Notes under the pieces: generated by a model | Databases searched by the model: none | Told to the model about the DNA's origin: nothing | Seen by the model: the letters and a program-made list of their open reading frames with translations, nothing else | Shown here: piece by piece, positions 1-8,563 of the stretch | How the letters are laid out: each line of letters begins with the position of its first letter | Numbering within the stretch: position 1 is the stretch's first letter | From: Paenibacillus sp. FSL R5-0345 | Lineage (GTDB): Bacteria > Bacillota > Bacilli > Paenibacillales > Paenibacillaceae | Direction: 5' to 3' | DNA: 64,000 nt | NCBI RefSeq assembly: GCF_000758585.1 | Contig: NZ_CP009281.1 | Coordinates: 5,952,001-6,016,000 of the forward strand | Position numbers and translations under genes: made by a program

Positions 1-1
1 T

Positions 2-160
2 CTCGGTGATCCTTCTTCTACTCAGCAATTCCTCTCCACAGGTGGAACTATTGTCCGAAAATCTGGTATATACACTGGATCACAGCAGTTTTCACTTGAG
101 GGTGAGTGGAATCAATATCCAAAAGGAACTTACTATTATTTCGGAAGCCATACTCCTTGA
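2..160 (+). CDS. 3' end of an unrecognised gene (partial at window edge)
   Basis: The reading frame is open from the first complete codon to TGA at 158-160 and gives 52 C-terminal residues rich in Gly, Ser, Thr, Tyr and Gln, ending YYYFGSHTP. An overlapping frame on the same strand (6-191) also lacks stops, but its composition looks less protein-like. No family is recognised. The beta-rich, low-charge composition would suit a secreted or surface domain, but that is inference. It ends just before a strong hairpin. Confidence 0.4.
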   Translation, partial: LGDPSSTQQFLSTGGTIVRKSGIYTGSQQFSLEGEWNQYPKGTYYYFGSHTP

Positions 161-241
161 GCACAGGAAGGAACTCAACTCTCAATACTAAACATTCCAG
201 CTATAAAAAGCGGCTCTCCAAAGCAGCCCTATTAATGTAAA

Positions 242-293
242 AAACAAGAAGGCAGTGATCCTCAGATATTAGAGAATCACTGCCTTCTTGTTT
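242..293. terminator. Bidirectional hairpin terminator
   Basis: An 18-bp perfect inverted repeat (242-259 with 276-293) has T-rich flanks on the minus strand and a short T run on the plus strand. It lies between the partial plus-strand gene and the minus-strand permease, so it can end transcription from both sides. Nothing else is evident between 161 and 433. Confidence 0.8.
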
Positions 294-433
294 ATCTGCA
301 TTGCATAACGTTAAGTGCACGTTGGGCAAACTTCGGAAACCTTTGAGTTCATTGCATTCTGTACACTTATTTCATAACCTCTTCCACATATCACTTCAAA
401 CCTATCGCTCCCTCGGTTCTTAGCTACACGGTT

Positions 434-1717
434 TCACATCAGATATCTTAAATATAAATATACACTTGAGATCACAATGGACAACAGCATCAAAGGAAAA
501 CCCACCTTCAAGTACTTCATGAATGTGATTGGGTAGCCCTCTTTACCAGCTAGACCCGCAACGATCAGATTGGCACTGGCACCGATTAATGTACCATTTC
601 CGCCCAAGCAAGCGCCCAAGGCCAAGCTCCACCAGAGGGGCTCCAGATTGGTAATCCCCATCTGCCCCATCTCCTGAATCAAAGGAATCATCGTTGCTAC
701 AAACGGAATATTATCAAGAAATGCAGAAGCAATTGCACTCACCCATAAGATCATCATTGAGCTCTTTAGTACATCTCCGCCCGTTAATTCGATTGCTTTG
801 GCAGCCAGCTCTGCGATGACGCCCGTCTCTACGAGTCCTGATACGAGAACAAACAGCCCGATAAAAAAGAAAATCGTAATCCACTCCACGCTGTGAAAAG
901 CTTTCTCCAGCATATGTTCTCCCCCGGTCAGCAAAAGCAGTAAAAAAGCCCCTGCCAAGGCCACTGTAGCCGATTCCAACTGTAGCAGCTGATGTAAAAA
1001 AAAGCCTGTAATCGTAAGGCCAAGCACGATCAAGCATTTTCGCAGTAGCTTATGATCCGTAATCATTGCCTTTTCATCCATGTCCATAATGCTTTGCTGC
1101 AATTCCGGAGTGGATTTAATTTGCTTCCCAAACATCAATAGGAAAAGCGGGATATACGCCAACATAATGATAATAATCACGGGTGTCAGATTGCTGATAA
1201 AGGACATAAACGTCAGCTCTTTCACCGCACTGCCAATCATAATATTCGGCGGATCTCCGATCAATGTTGCTGTGCCGCCGACATTCGATGCGATAATTTG
1301 TGACATCAAAAAAGGCAGCGGATTTATGCGCAGTTGTCTTGTAATACTGAAGGTAACGGGTACCATAAGTAGCACTGTTGTAACATTATCCAAGAAGGCA
1401 GAAGCCACAGCAGTAATAACAAATAAGGCAATCAGTATCCGTCTCGGCTTCCCTTTCGCCAGCTTAGCTGATTTCACGGCCGCATATTTAAAGAGCCCTG
1501 TCTCTGCAGTAATTCCTACAATCATCATCATGCCTACAAGTAATCCAATGGTATTAAAATCGATGTGATGCAATGCCGTCTCCTGATCCACAATGCCCAT
1601 CGCTACCATAACAATAGCACCTAACATCGCTAGGATCGTACGGTGAATTTTTTCAGATATAATCAGTCCATAAATCAGTAGAAAAATACCTATCGCCCAA
1701 ATTGCTTGCTGTTCCAT
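434..1717 (-). CDS. ArsB/NhaD-family ion permease
   Basis: A 427-residue membrane protein with about 11-12 hydrophobic segments in two repeated halves. The halves carry paired motifs typical of the ArsB/NhaD (CitMHS-like, ion transporter) superfamily: SAFLDNVTTVLLMVP followed by GGTATLIGDPPN in the first half, and SAFLDNIPFVATMIP followed by GGNGTLIGASAN in the second. The family moves inorganic or organic anions, or exchanges Na+/H+; the substrate cannot be read from sequence. It differs from the true arsB further on, which sits with arsR and arsC. The ATG is preceded by a GGGGGA ribosome site. It appears monocistronic. Confidence 0.85.
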   Translation of the reverse strand: MEQQAIWAIGIFLLIYGLIISEKIHRTILAMLGAIVMVAMGIVDQETALHHIDFNTIGLLVGMMMIVGITAETGLFKYAAVKSAKLAKGKPRRILIALFVITAVASAFLDNVTTVLLMVPVTFSITRQLRINPLPFLMSQIIASNVGGTATLIGDPPNIMIGSAVKELTFMSFISNLTPVIIIIMLAYIPLFLLMFGKQIKSTPELQQSIMDMDEKAMITDHKLLRKCLIVLGLTITGFFLHQLLQLESATVALAGAFLLLLLTGGEHMLEKAFHSVEWITIFFFIGLFVLVSGLVETGVIAELAAKAIELTGGDVLKSSMMILWVSAIASAFLDNIPFVATMIPLIQEMGQMGITNLEPLWWSLALGACLGGNGTLIGASANLIVAGLAGKEGYPITFMKYLKVGFPLMLLSIVISSVYLYLRYLM

Positions 1718-1819
1718 AAAATCCCCCGGTCCTTCTATTTAATTTCTTAAATCTATATCCTATTAATCATAAATTAGAATTGTGTTTTTCGCACTGGGAT
1801 TTTAAAGTCCAATTCACAG

Positions 1820-1856
1820 AAAACGGCTCTACCGAATATTCTTCGGCGAGCCGCTT
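1820..1856 (-). terminator. Terminator of the beta-propeller gene
   Basis: A GC-rich hairpin (CGGCTC arm near 1824, partner ending near 1853, with an inner CCGAA/TTCGG stem) followed on the minus strand by a short T tract, just after the stop at 1867. Confidence 0.65.
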
Positions 1857-1866
1857 ATGAATTCTA

Positions 1867-3207
1867 TTATTTCATCTTCAGTGCCTGCGGCTCCTTGAAA
1901 GCAGTTAGCTTCCCTTTGCTCTGTACAATAATCATCCCGTTCTCCAGCAAGGTTGGGCCAAATACTCTATCTGGTGTTTTGAGCTGTAAGATCGGTTTTG
2001 CGGTAATCAGGTCTATCGCGATTAATTTTCCGTCAGTCTGGGCCACATACATACCATGTCCGAGCAGATCAAAGCGTGCAATCGGATTGCTAATTCCACT
2101 ATACTGAACCACTGATTTATTCGCCATTTTAACACCATAAATACTTTGTCCCTTACTAAAAAGAATTCTTCCATCATAAGGACCAGCTGCGTATTCTAAA
2201 TTCGATCCGATAGATGCATACGAGTAATTATCTCGTGTTACGGTAGCAGGATCTGCATTCAGGGGGTAACTAAAAACACCCTTTTCCCCTGTTATATAAA
2301 TTCTGTCACCGTCACTCCAGGCACTGCCTCCCTTAAATGCTTCGGGATCATTCGGGTCAATATTAGCAGGATTATACTCTACGGTTTTTACCACTTTCCC
2401 TGTCTTAACATCCAGACTGTCGAGTGTCGGAAGTGGGTAAGTATCGAATAAGGTAGCTTTCCGTTGTACGACAAGCGTTCCATTAATCTCTGCAATCGGA
2501 AGATCATAATCTCTATTATTCCAAAGCTCCTTACCCGTTGTTCGATCAAACGCATGCAAGATGTCATACGTATATGCTCCAGATACTGAGTTTTGAGCTA
2601 GTACCAGATTCCCCTCAACCATAAACGGTTCAAACAGCTGATCTCTGAAGTTATCACGCCACTGCAACTTGCCATCCTTCAGATTGTAGGCTTGAATATC
2701 ACCATTGGCTGCGGCAAATAGCTGATCTTTATCAAGAACCAATTGACTGACACCTTTACTATTTGCTGACGAGCTCCATTTATTTTTTCCAGTAGCTGCA
2801 TTCACTGCATAGATGGTACCCGCCTCAGAAGTCGCGTAAACCACGCCGTCTTGATAAAGCATCGGTGTTTTTAATTTAGCACCGTATTTCCACACAACTT
2901 TTCCTGTCTGAGCGTTAACGGCAAGCAGTTGACCCTTTTGAAGCATAAAAACTTTACCTGCACCAACAGAAACAACCCCCTTCCCCATGAGGTAATCCGT
3001 CGGTACATTTTCTAATGCTGGTAAATCCATCGTTGTTGACCACTCTACCTTCGCAGAAGGCAGATTTGCATAATAATCCTCAAAGTTTGAGCCTATATAC
3101 GAGGTGTGTGAATCAATCCCAGCAGCTTGTACCGGATTTACCATAAGCAATACCCCTAAACCAATAACTGCAGTACGAAGATGTGATTTTAATAATGTTC
3201 CTCCCAC
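1867..3207 (-). CDS. Secreted PQQ-binding-like beta-propeller protein
   Basis: About 446 residues from the chosen start. An N-terminal signal peptide with a hydrophobic core and VQAA cleavage region is followed by repeated blade motifs such as GKVVWKYGAK, GKLQWRDNF and GKELWN. These are characteristic of the PQQ/BamB-like propeller superfamily (WD40-like). Such proteins often act as scaffolds or extracellular binding proteins. No catalytic dehydrogenase residues were recognised. The frame stays open to 3339, but the extra N-terminus is AT-rich and unlikely. GTG at 3207 has an AGGAGG site nine bases upstream and yields a proper signal peptide. It is divergent from the monooxygenase gene. Confidence 0.75.
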   Translation of the reverse strand: MGGTLLKSHLRTAVIGLGVLLMVNPVQAAGIDSHTSYIGSNFEDYYANLPSAKVEWSTTMDLPALENVPTDYLMGKGVVSVGAGKVFMLQKGQLLAVNAQTGKVVWKYGAKLKTPMLYQDGVVYATSEAGTIYAVNAATGKNKWSSSANSKGVSQLVLDKDQLFAAANGDIQAYNLKDGKLQWRDNFRDQLFEPFMVEGNLVLAQNSVSGAYTYDILHAFDRTTGKELWNNRDYDLPIAEINGTLVVQRKATLFDTYPLPTLDSLDVKTGKVVKTVEYNPANIDPNDPEAFKGGSAWSDGDRIYITGEKGVFSYPLNADPATVTRDNYSYASIGSNLEYAAGPYDGRILFSKGQSIYGVKMANKSVVQYSGISNPIARFDLLGHGMYVAQTDGKLIAIDLITAKPILQLKTPDRVFGPTLLENGMIIVQSKGKLTAFKEPQALKMK

Positions 3208-3354
3208 TACCACACGCCTCCTCATATAAATGCTATCTTTGGATATATTTTTAAAATGAAATATAATACTAATGACAATTATAATGTAATAACATGGATT
3301 AATCTTCCTCATTTTGTAATTTAAAAGACTGGAATTCAAAACATTTACTCATAA

Positions 3355-3385
3355 ACTTACAATTTGTAAGTTATTGTGTTATAAT
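3355..3385 (+). promoter_or_regulatory. Promoter and inverted-repeat operator of the LLM gene
   Basis: A 7-bp inverted repeat (ACTTACA-ATT-TGTAAGT, 3355-3371) overlaps the -35-like TTACAA. It is followed 17 bases on by an extended -10, TGTTATAAT, ending at 3385. The palindrome resembles sites of MarR/HxlR-type repressors that control flavin or quinone-detoxifying enzymes; that link is inference and no such regulator lies in the window. Confidence 0.55.
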
Positions 3386-3449
3386 AATCACATTCTTTCA
3401 TAAACGAACAAGCTTTATCAAATATATGAATAACAAGGGGTTTGTGATC

Positions 3450-4535
3450 ATGAGTAACGAGGTAACCACAGCATCAGCAGCCGATTTTGAATTCGGTATC
3501 TACACCTTAGGAGACATAGTAGCTGATTGTCATACCGGCAATAAGATCAGCCCGAAACAACGACTTGACGAAGTTGTAGCTGCGGCGAAGTTAGCGGATG
3601 AAGCGGGGCTTGATGTATTCGGTGTAGGTGAGCATCACCGTCTTGATTTTGCAATTTCTTCGGTTCCAGTCGTTCTGGCCGCCATCTCTCAGGTTACCCG
3701 TAGAATCAAACTGACGAGCGCCACCACCGTATTAAGCACCATTGATCCCGTGCGCGTGTTCGAGGATTTCGCCACGCTTGATTTACTGTCGAATGGACGT
3801 GCAGAGATTATTGCTGGACGTGGTGCTTTTGTGGAATCTTTCCCGCTCTTCGGGTATGAACTTGAAGACTATCATCGACTTTTCACCGAGAATATCAATC
3901 TGCTTCTCGAGCTTAATAAGCATGAAATTATGAACTGGGAAGGTTCCTTCCGTTCATCCTTGAAGGATTCTGAGATTGCTCCACGCCCTCTTCAACAAAG
4001 CCTGCCGGTATGGATTGGTGTAGGAGGTTCTCCTGAAAGCGCGGAGAAATCCGGCGTACTCGGAACTGGAATGGCCATCGCCATTCTTAGCGGTAGTCCA
4101 GAACCTTTCCAAGAGCTTGCCGCAACTTATCGACGCGCTGGAATGCAGGCGGGGCATTCACCTGAAGCATTAAAGATTGCAATTACTAGCCACGGCTACA
4201 TTGCCGAAACTTCACAGCAGGCACTCGATGAATATTACCCTTACTATTATAGTTATCGTAATTCCATCAGCCCAAAACCTGGACAAGAATACAGCGTCTC
4301 TCGTGACGACTTTGGCCAATATGTATCTGCTGATAACACGATGGCTGTGGGCAGCCCGCAGCAAATTATCGAAAAAATCCTTTATCAGCATGAGCTGTTC
4401 GGCCATAACCGTTTTATGACTCAACTCGACATCGGTGGCCTTCCTTACGCCAAGGTAGCCAAGGCAATTGAACTATTGGCAACAGAGGTTGCACCTGTCG
4501 TACGACACGAAATTGCCAAGAAAAGCAGTCGATAG
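3450..4535 (+). CDS. LLM-class flavin-dependent oxidoreductase (luciferase-like)
   Basis: A 361-residue luciferase-like monooxygenase with the family block EAGLDVFGVGEHHRLDF, then TTVLSTIDPVRVFEDFATLD, AEIIAGRGAF and LPVWIGVGGSPESA. It looks like the Atu2307/SP_0267-type subfamily of short alkanal-monooxygenase-like TIM barrels that use FMNH2. The substrate is unknown. An upstream ATG at 3426 has no ribosome site, whereas ATG 3450 has AAGGGG nine bases before it. It is transcribed alone from a promoter carrying a palindromic operator. Confidence 0.85.
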   Translation: MSNEVTTASAADFEFGIYTLGDIVADCHTGNKISPKQRLDEVVAAAKLADEAGLDVFGVGEHHRLDFAISSVPVVLAAISQVTRRIKLTSATTVLSTIDPVRVFEDFATLDLLSNGRAEIIAGRGAFVESFPLFGYELEDYHRLFTENINLLLELNKHEIMNWEGSFRSSLKDSEIAPRPLQQSLPVWIGVGGSPESAEKSGVLGTGMAIAILSGSPEPFQELAATYRRAGMQAGHSPEALKIAITSHGYIAETSQQALDEYYPYYYSYRNSISPKPGQEYSVSRDDFGQYVSADNTMAVGSPQQIIEKILYQHELFGHNRFMTQLDIGGLPYAKVAKAIELLATEVAPVVRHEIAKKSSR

Positions 4536-4557
4536 AGCTGAAGGCTGTCCCAGTAAG

Positions 4558-4598
4558 CATAGAAGCGCTTCTCCTGTTAATGGAGAAGCGCTTCTATG
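4558..4598 (+). terminator. Long hairpin after the LLM gene
   Basis: 17-bp perfect arms (4558-4574 and 4582-4598) with a 7-base loop lie 22 bases after the stop codon. No T run follows, so it may act as an mRNA-stabilising hairpin or an inefficient terminator. Confidence 0.55.
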
Positions 4599-4711
4599 TG
4601 CTGCTGCAGCATTGTTTGTGGCTTGGTGCACTATGTATGACTTGCTACAACACGTTGTGCAGAGCGCCCTCACAACGGCTGAAGAATTGAAACAGAAGCT
4701 CTGCTTAGGAA

Positions 4712-4897
4712 TTAGGGAATATCTCCCTAATAATCGGAGATTTCTGCTCATTATTCTAACAATTAGGGAATATCTCCCTATAATTGACCTGATTCGGTGC
4801 TAAATATAGATATTCCCCCGATTTTTAGGGAGGAATTCCCTAATTCCATTCATTTAGAGTTATTACCAGCTATTTTTAGGGAGTTTTTCCCTAATTA
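4712..4897. repeat. Four dispersed TTAGGGA...TCCCTAA palindromes
   Basis: Copies at 4712-4730, 4762-4781, 4823-4845 and 4873-4897 share the arms TTAGGGA and TCCCTAA around a 4-6 base AT-rich centre (ATATC twice, GGAATT, GTTTTT). The spacing is about 50, 60 and 50 bases. They lie outside genes. Confidence 0.75.
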
Positions 4898-4954
4898 CTC
4901 CAAAAATTTCATTAGTCCCACAGCTTAATACCTCAATCGAGCGTTACATTTACG

Positions 4955-5003
4955 CAAAAAAAAGAAGCTGCCCCTTAAGTAGATTTCTACTTTTGAGACA
5001 GCC
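4955..5003 (-). terminator. Terminator of the TIR/small-protein operon
   Basis: On the minus strand a GCTGTCTC...GGGGCAGC hairpin with a few mismatches is followed by TTC and eight T. It lies 12 bases after the stop of the small gene. Confidence 0.75.
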
Positions 5004-5014
5004 ACTTATGCTTA

Positions 5015-5248
5015 TCACGCAAAGGAAGGTTTATTATTATCTACCTTACCGCTAATAAGCTTCTTATATTCATCGTCTCCGCCGTCTAAAGAAGGCGCAG
5101 TATAAATTTGAGCTGAAGCTGGTTGCTGAGCAGTATGGCTCGAGCCTGCTTTACTTGAGGTGTTCTTATCTCCTGAACTACTGCTTCCACCACTTGCAGA
5201 TCGGAGAACAGCACCCGTTAAGTTATTCATGCCCTTTATTCTCTTCAT
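5015..5248 (-). CDS. Small Ser/Gly-rich protein coupled to the TIR-like gene
   Basis: 77 residues with a short basic N-terminus (MKRIKGMNN), a low-complexity Ser/Gly/Ala middle without membrane segment, and an acidic-to-basic tail containing DGGDDEYKKLISGK. No family is recognised. The start codon overlaps the stop of the TIR-like gene (ATGA), and a GGGAGGA ribosome site lies six bases upstream inside that gene. Translation is therefore coupled, and the product is probably made with, and may act with, the TIR-like protein. A partner, inhibitor or chaperone role is inference. Confidence 0.65.
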   Translation of the reverse strand: MKRIKGMNNLTGAVLRSASGGSSSSGDKNTSSKAGSSHTAQQPASAQIYTAPSLDGGDDEYKKLISGKVDNNKPSFA

Positions 5249-6252
5249 GCTGAATCCTCCCCTACTAAATGATTGATGGTACGGAATAAATCCTGATTAT
5301 GCCCAACTACCGCCTTAAGATCATCCGCAGATAACCCATCACTCCCTGAAAAATGTACGGAAAGAACATGTTTCTTACCTAGAGGATAGCATAGGATATA
5401 TACCTCTGCAACTTCTGTTCGTTGAAAAAAAGTCCATTTGCTCGATAAAAATGCATCCACCACACTAGGCCGCTTCTCATTCCCTCTCGTTACAGACAGG
5501 GGGTAAGAGTGACCACGCCCAACATTCCCTCCGACCTGAACAAGAGTCTCCTGCTCTTGAGCCTGCCAAATCGCTGCACCGATTACACGACAATGCTTCG
5601 GAGGTAAAAAGGAATTGCGTATCGCCTCGCTGAGTGCGTGATACTTCTCTCCATTTTCGGAGATGGTCACATTACTATTATATTGCCAAAAGAAATGAAG
5701 GATACTTTCTTTGCGCCTTAATTCTATCTTTAGCTGCTCTAAATCTTTAACCGGGTCCCGGAATCTACCACGCTCTTGAATACTATCAATAATCTTACCA
5801 CAGCTCACATCTACAGCAGCTGTAGGATTATCATGATGCACTTCATACTCTAGAGATGTAATTCCTGATAAATCAGACAACAGATGGTACTCTTCAACAT
5901 TCTCTCCAGGGATTAAATCATCACGGGCAGTCACCTGATCAGGCACTAGACAAAATACGCGGCTACGCCGTAATCTAGCCCAGAATAAACCCATTTCAAA
6001 CCCCGTATTATCACGTGTCACATAATAAAATTTACCGCGTATTTTGGCAACATCATCTGGCGAGAACACAAATACAGCAAAATCGCTCTCATCCAAATTT
6101 CGCTCCAGTGCCTCCATTGTATATTCATTCGCTCGAAAGGCATTGGCATACCAAGGATGAACTTCAGCATCCCTCTTTAGCTGCTCATGAATCGCTCTTG
6201 CATAACGTATGGATTCCCTGGAAGATCCAATGAATAGCTTTGGTTTAGTCAC
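5245..6252 (-). CDS. TIR-like (CAP12/PycTIR-type) nucleotide-binding protein with C-terminal sensor-like domain
   Basis: About 335 residues. The N-terminal 130 match the TIR-like domain of predicted nucleotide-binding proteins: KLFIGSSRES at the first strand and loop, ALERNLDESDFAVFVFSPDD, then TRDNTGFEMGLFWARL. In the related NAD-degrading TIR effectors the Glu of the FELGLF-like motif is catalytic; it is kept here, near residue 86. After a Lys/Glu-rich helix (about 155-180) comes a roughly 150-residue alpha/beta domain that looks GAF-like by its pattern, ending GHNQDLFRTINHL. No nucleotide cyclase gene is nearby. GTG 6252 has AAGGAG six bases upstream; ATG 6267 is the alternative. Confidence 0.75.
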   Translation of the reverse strand: MTKPKLFIGSSRESIRYARAIHEQLKRDAEVHPWYANAFRANEYTMEALERNLDESDFAVFVFSPDDVAKIRGKFYYVTRDNTGFEMGLFWARLRRSRVFCLVPDQVTARDDLIPGENVEEYHLLSDLSGITSLEYEVHHDNPTAAVDVSCGKIIDSIQERGRFRDPVKDLEQLKIELRRKESILHFFWQYNSNVTISENGEKYHALSEAIRNSFLPPKHCRVIGAAIWQAQEQETLVQVGGNVGRGHSYPLSVTRGNEKRPSVVDAFLSSKWTFFQRTEVAEVYILCYPLGKKHVLSVHFSGSDGLSADDLKAVVGHNQDLFRTINHLVGEDSA

Positions 6253-6399
6253 GGCAGTCTCCTTCATCCTTTTCCCATTATGTAATAATTATACAAGTCT
6301 TTAGACAGCTGGAAAAGAGGCCTTATTCTCAAAAAATATTATTCTAAACCTCGTAAAGTGGGTAAAAAATTACGACTACTTTGAAAAAGCGAGGATACT

Positions 6400-7530
6400 A
6401 TGAATAAAATGATAGGTGTCACATTACTTGCGGCAAGTCTTATGGGTATGGCAGCGTCACAGCCTGCTGAAGCTAAAACAGCAGCCAGTTATACCGCTCA
6501 GGTATACGCGAACTCTTTAAATGTACGCAGCGAGCCGGCTAAGAATGCAACTGTAGTAGGATCTATTAAGAACGGTGCCAAAGTAACTGTGTCCGATGAG
6601 CATCACGGTTGGTTAAAGGTGAAGACCGGAAACACCTCTGGTTGGGTAGCCGGCTATTACCTTAAAAAGGTGAACAGCAGCTCCCAGCAATCTGGCGCTT
6701 CTAAATCTTCCAACACCAGTAATGCTTCTTCCACCTCAACCAGCCCTTCGGGTAACACCACAAAGGCTACCGTAACGGCAGATTCATTGCGTATCCGAAG
6801 CGGTCCGGGAACACAATATAAGATGCTTGGTTCTTTAAAAGCCAAGGATACTGTTACCCTCCTCCTTCGTCAGAACGATTGGGCGCGGATTCGAACAGCT
6901 AGCGGTGACACCGGTTGGGTCGCAGCGCAATATATCCGTACCGGAGCAACGCAAAGCATCACAAACACCGTTTCGCGCACAGGAAATTTACGAGGAAAAT
7001 TAATCGTCGTAGATCCCGGTCATGGCGGCAGTGATCCAGGAATGCTCGGCACTACATATAACACCATGGAAAAGGATTTGAATCTGCATACTGCCCTTTA
7101 TCTCCGCGATGCCCTTTTAGCTAAAGGTGCACGGGTTGAGATGACACGTACCCGGGAGGACCAGAAGCCTACACTCGCTCGGCGAGTTCAAATGACTGAG
7201 GCTCTGCATGCTGATGCATTTGTAAGCATTCATTATAATTCCTCACCTAAAAAAGTGTCCGGAACACTGACCTTCTTTTACTCCGAGTCCGATGATCTGA
7301 AGCTGGCACGGGCGATAGAATCCCGGCTAGGCCATGGCATTGGTCTAAAGAGCAACGGGTTATCCTTTGGCGATTATCACATCCTGAGGGAGAATCGAAT
7401 TCCAGCTACCTTAGTTGAACTCGGATTTCTTACCAATCCTACAGATGAGTCAATTGTCCGCAAATCCTCCTATCAGAAAAAAGCAGCCAAAGCCATCGCG
7501 GAAGGATTGGCAGACTACTTTAGAAACTAG
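6400..7530 (+). CDS. N-acetylmuramoyl-L-alanine amidase with two SH3b domains
   Basis: A 376-residue secreted peptidoglycan hydrolase. It has a signal peptide (about 1-25, AEA cleavage region), two bacterial SH3 domains (about 30-90 and 120-178, each with the LNVRSEP or LRIRSGPG motif), a Ser/Thr-rich linker between them, and a C-terminal Amidase_3 domain (about 198-374). The zinc site is visible as DPGHGGSDPG, the Glu in MEKDLNL, and SIHYNS; the catalytic Glu is in LVELGFLTN. It cleaves the bond between N-acetylmuramate and the peptide stem. GCGAGG lies five bases before ATG. It is divergent from the TIR gene and probably monocistronic. Confidence 0.93.
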   Translation: MNKMIGVTLLAASLMGMAASQPAEAKTAASYTAQVYANSLNVRSEPAKNATVVGSIKNGAKVTVSDEHHGWLKVKTGNTSGWVAGYYLKKVNSSSQQSGASKSSNTSNASSTSTSPSGNTTKATVTADSLRIRSGPGTQYKMLGSLKAKDTVTLLLRQNDWARIRTASGDTGWVAAQYIRTGATQSITNTVSRTGNLRGKLIVVDPGHGGSDPGMLGTTYNTMEKDLNLHTALYLRDALLAKGARVEMTRTREDQKPTLARRVQMTEALHADAFVSIHYNSSPKKVSGTLTFFYSESDDLKLARAIESRLGHGIGLKSNGLSFGDYHILRENRIPATLVELGFLTNPTDESIVRKSSYQKKAAKAIAEGLADYFRN

Positions 7531-7559
7531 CCAGACCTACAAACAAATAACAGAAAAAG

Positions 7560-7591
7560 AAGCAGGCTAGAAAATTCCTAGCCTGCTTTAG
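7560..7591. terminator. Bidirectional terminator
   Basis: An 11-bp perfect stem (7560-7570 with 7578-7588) lies between the convergent amidase and opuC genes, with T-rich ends on both strands. Confidence 0.8.
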
Positions 7592-7605
7592 TTTGCATCT
7601 CATAT

Positions 7606-8520
7606 TTAACCTTCTATTAATCCCTTCTTGATCAGGAAATTACGAGCTACATCCTCTTCCTTGAGTGCATCCACATCAACTTCTGCGTTCAATTGTTGCA
7701 TTTCTTCATCACTGATCTGTCCGTTCAATTGATTTAAGATACCCTCTAGTTCAGGGTATTTATCTAGCGTTTCCTGACGAATAATCGGTCCTGCATCATA
7801 AGGAGGGAAGAATTCCTTATCATCCTGCAGAATCACCAGATCATGTACTTTAATTTGCGCATCCGTTGCATATGCATTGGTTACATCAGTTTCCCCATCG
7901 TCGATCGAACGGTACATGATACCATGGTCCATTCCTTTGCTCTGCTTGAAGTCCATACCGTAGAGTTTTTGGATACCAGGGTATCCGTCCTCACGATCCA
8001 AGAACTCGAACTCTACGCCAAGAACCATTTCTCCAGATACTTTCGCCAAATCGCTGAAGGTCTTTAGATTGTACTTCTCAGCCGTTTCGCGACTAACAGC
8101 TAAAGTGTAGGTATTATTTATGCCGAATGGATCCAGAAAGGCCAGTCCATCTTTTTTAAGCAGTTCTCTTGTTTTAGCCAACGATTCCTCGGAGTTTCCT
8201 GTCTTCTCCTGATAGTAATTAGCTACAATGGTACCGGTGTAATCCGGATATAGCTGAATGTTATTATTCTCAAGTGCACTCCAAGCTACATTAGAGCCTC
8301 CCAAGTTCATCTGGCGCTTCACTTTGATATCTGTTTTATCTTCTATCAGATCTGCCATCATATGAGCGAGTAGAACATTCTCCGTGAAGTTTTTGGAGCC
8401 AATTGTGATTTCTCCACTGTTACCAGCAGCAGCGTTATTATTCCCGCCACCACATCCAGCAAGTAGCGCCCCCATTAATACTGTAGTTAAAACGCCTGTC
8501 ATCAATTTTGGAATTTTCAT
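7606..8520 (-). CDS. opuCC: Glycine betaine/choline-type ABC transporter substrate-binding lipoprotein
   Basis: 304 residues. A lipoprotein signal (LMGALLAGCGGG, lipobox Cys near residue 23) is followed by an OpuAC/OpuCC-type binding domain starting ITIGSKNFTENVLL and containing LYPDYTGT and LGVEFEF. The family binds quaternary ammonium osmolytes such as glycine betaine, carnitine or choline at the membrane surface; the exact ligand is not readable. It is the last gene of an ATPase-permease-binding protein operon. Only one permease gene is present, whereas B. subtilis opuC has two, so the permease presumably forms a homodimer. Confidence 0.88.
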   Translation of the reverse strand: MKIPKLMTGVLTTVLMGALLAGCGGGNNNAAAGNSGEITIGSKNFTENVLLAHMMADLIEDKTDIKVKRQMNLGGSNVAWSALENNNIQLYPDYTGTIVANYYQEKTGNSEESLAKTRELLKKDGLAFLDPFGINNTYTLAVSRETAEKYNLKTFSDLAKVSGEMVLGVEFEFLDREDGYPGIQKLYGMDFKQSKGMDHGIMYRSIDDGETDVTNAYATDAQIKVHDLVILQDDKEFFPPYDAGPIIRQETLDKYPELEGILNQLNGQISDEEMQQLNAEVDVDALKEEDVARNFLIKKGLIEG

Positions 8521-8563
8521 ATATAATCTCCCCTTTTATATTCTTTCTAGACCAGAGCTTAAG

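Larger units (their letters stand above)
4536..5014. other. Intergenic region with a long hairpin and four short palindromes
   Basis: No convincing gene lies in this 479-base gap between convergent genes. It holds a 17-bp perfect hairpin (4558-4598), four copies of a TTAGGGA...TCCCTAA palindrome (4712-4897) and the terminator of the TIR operon (4955-5003). Reading frames here overlap the repeats and do not look like protein. Confidence 0.7.

Noticed and set aside
6..191. 61-residue plus-strand frame at the left edge
   Set aside because: The neighbouring frame ending at 160 has a more protein-like composition and is open to the window edge; both cannot be coding.
4468..4803. Overlapping reading frames on both strands across the end of the LLM gene and the hairpin
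   Set aside because: They run through a 17-bp inverted repeat and two palindromes, overlap the real gene and have no ribosome site.
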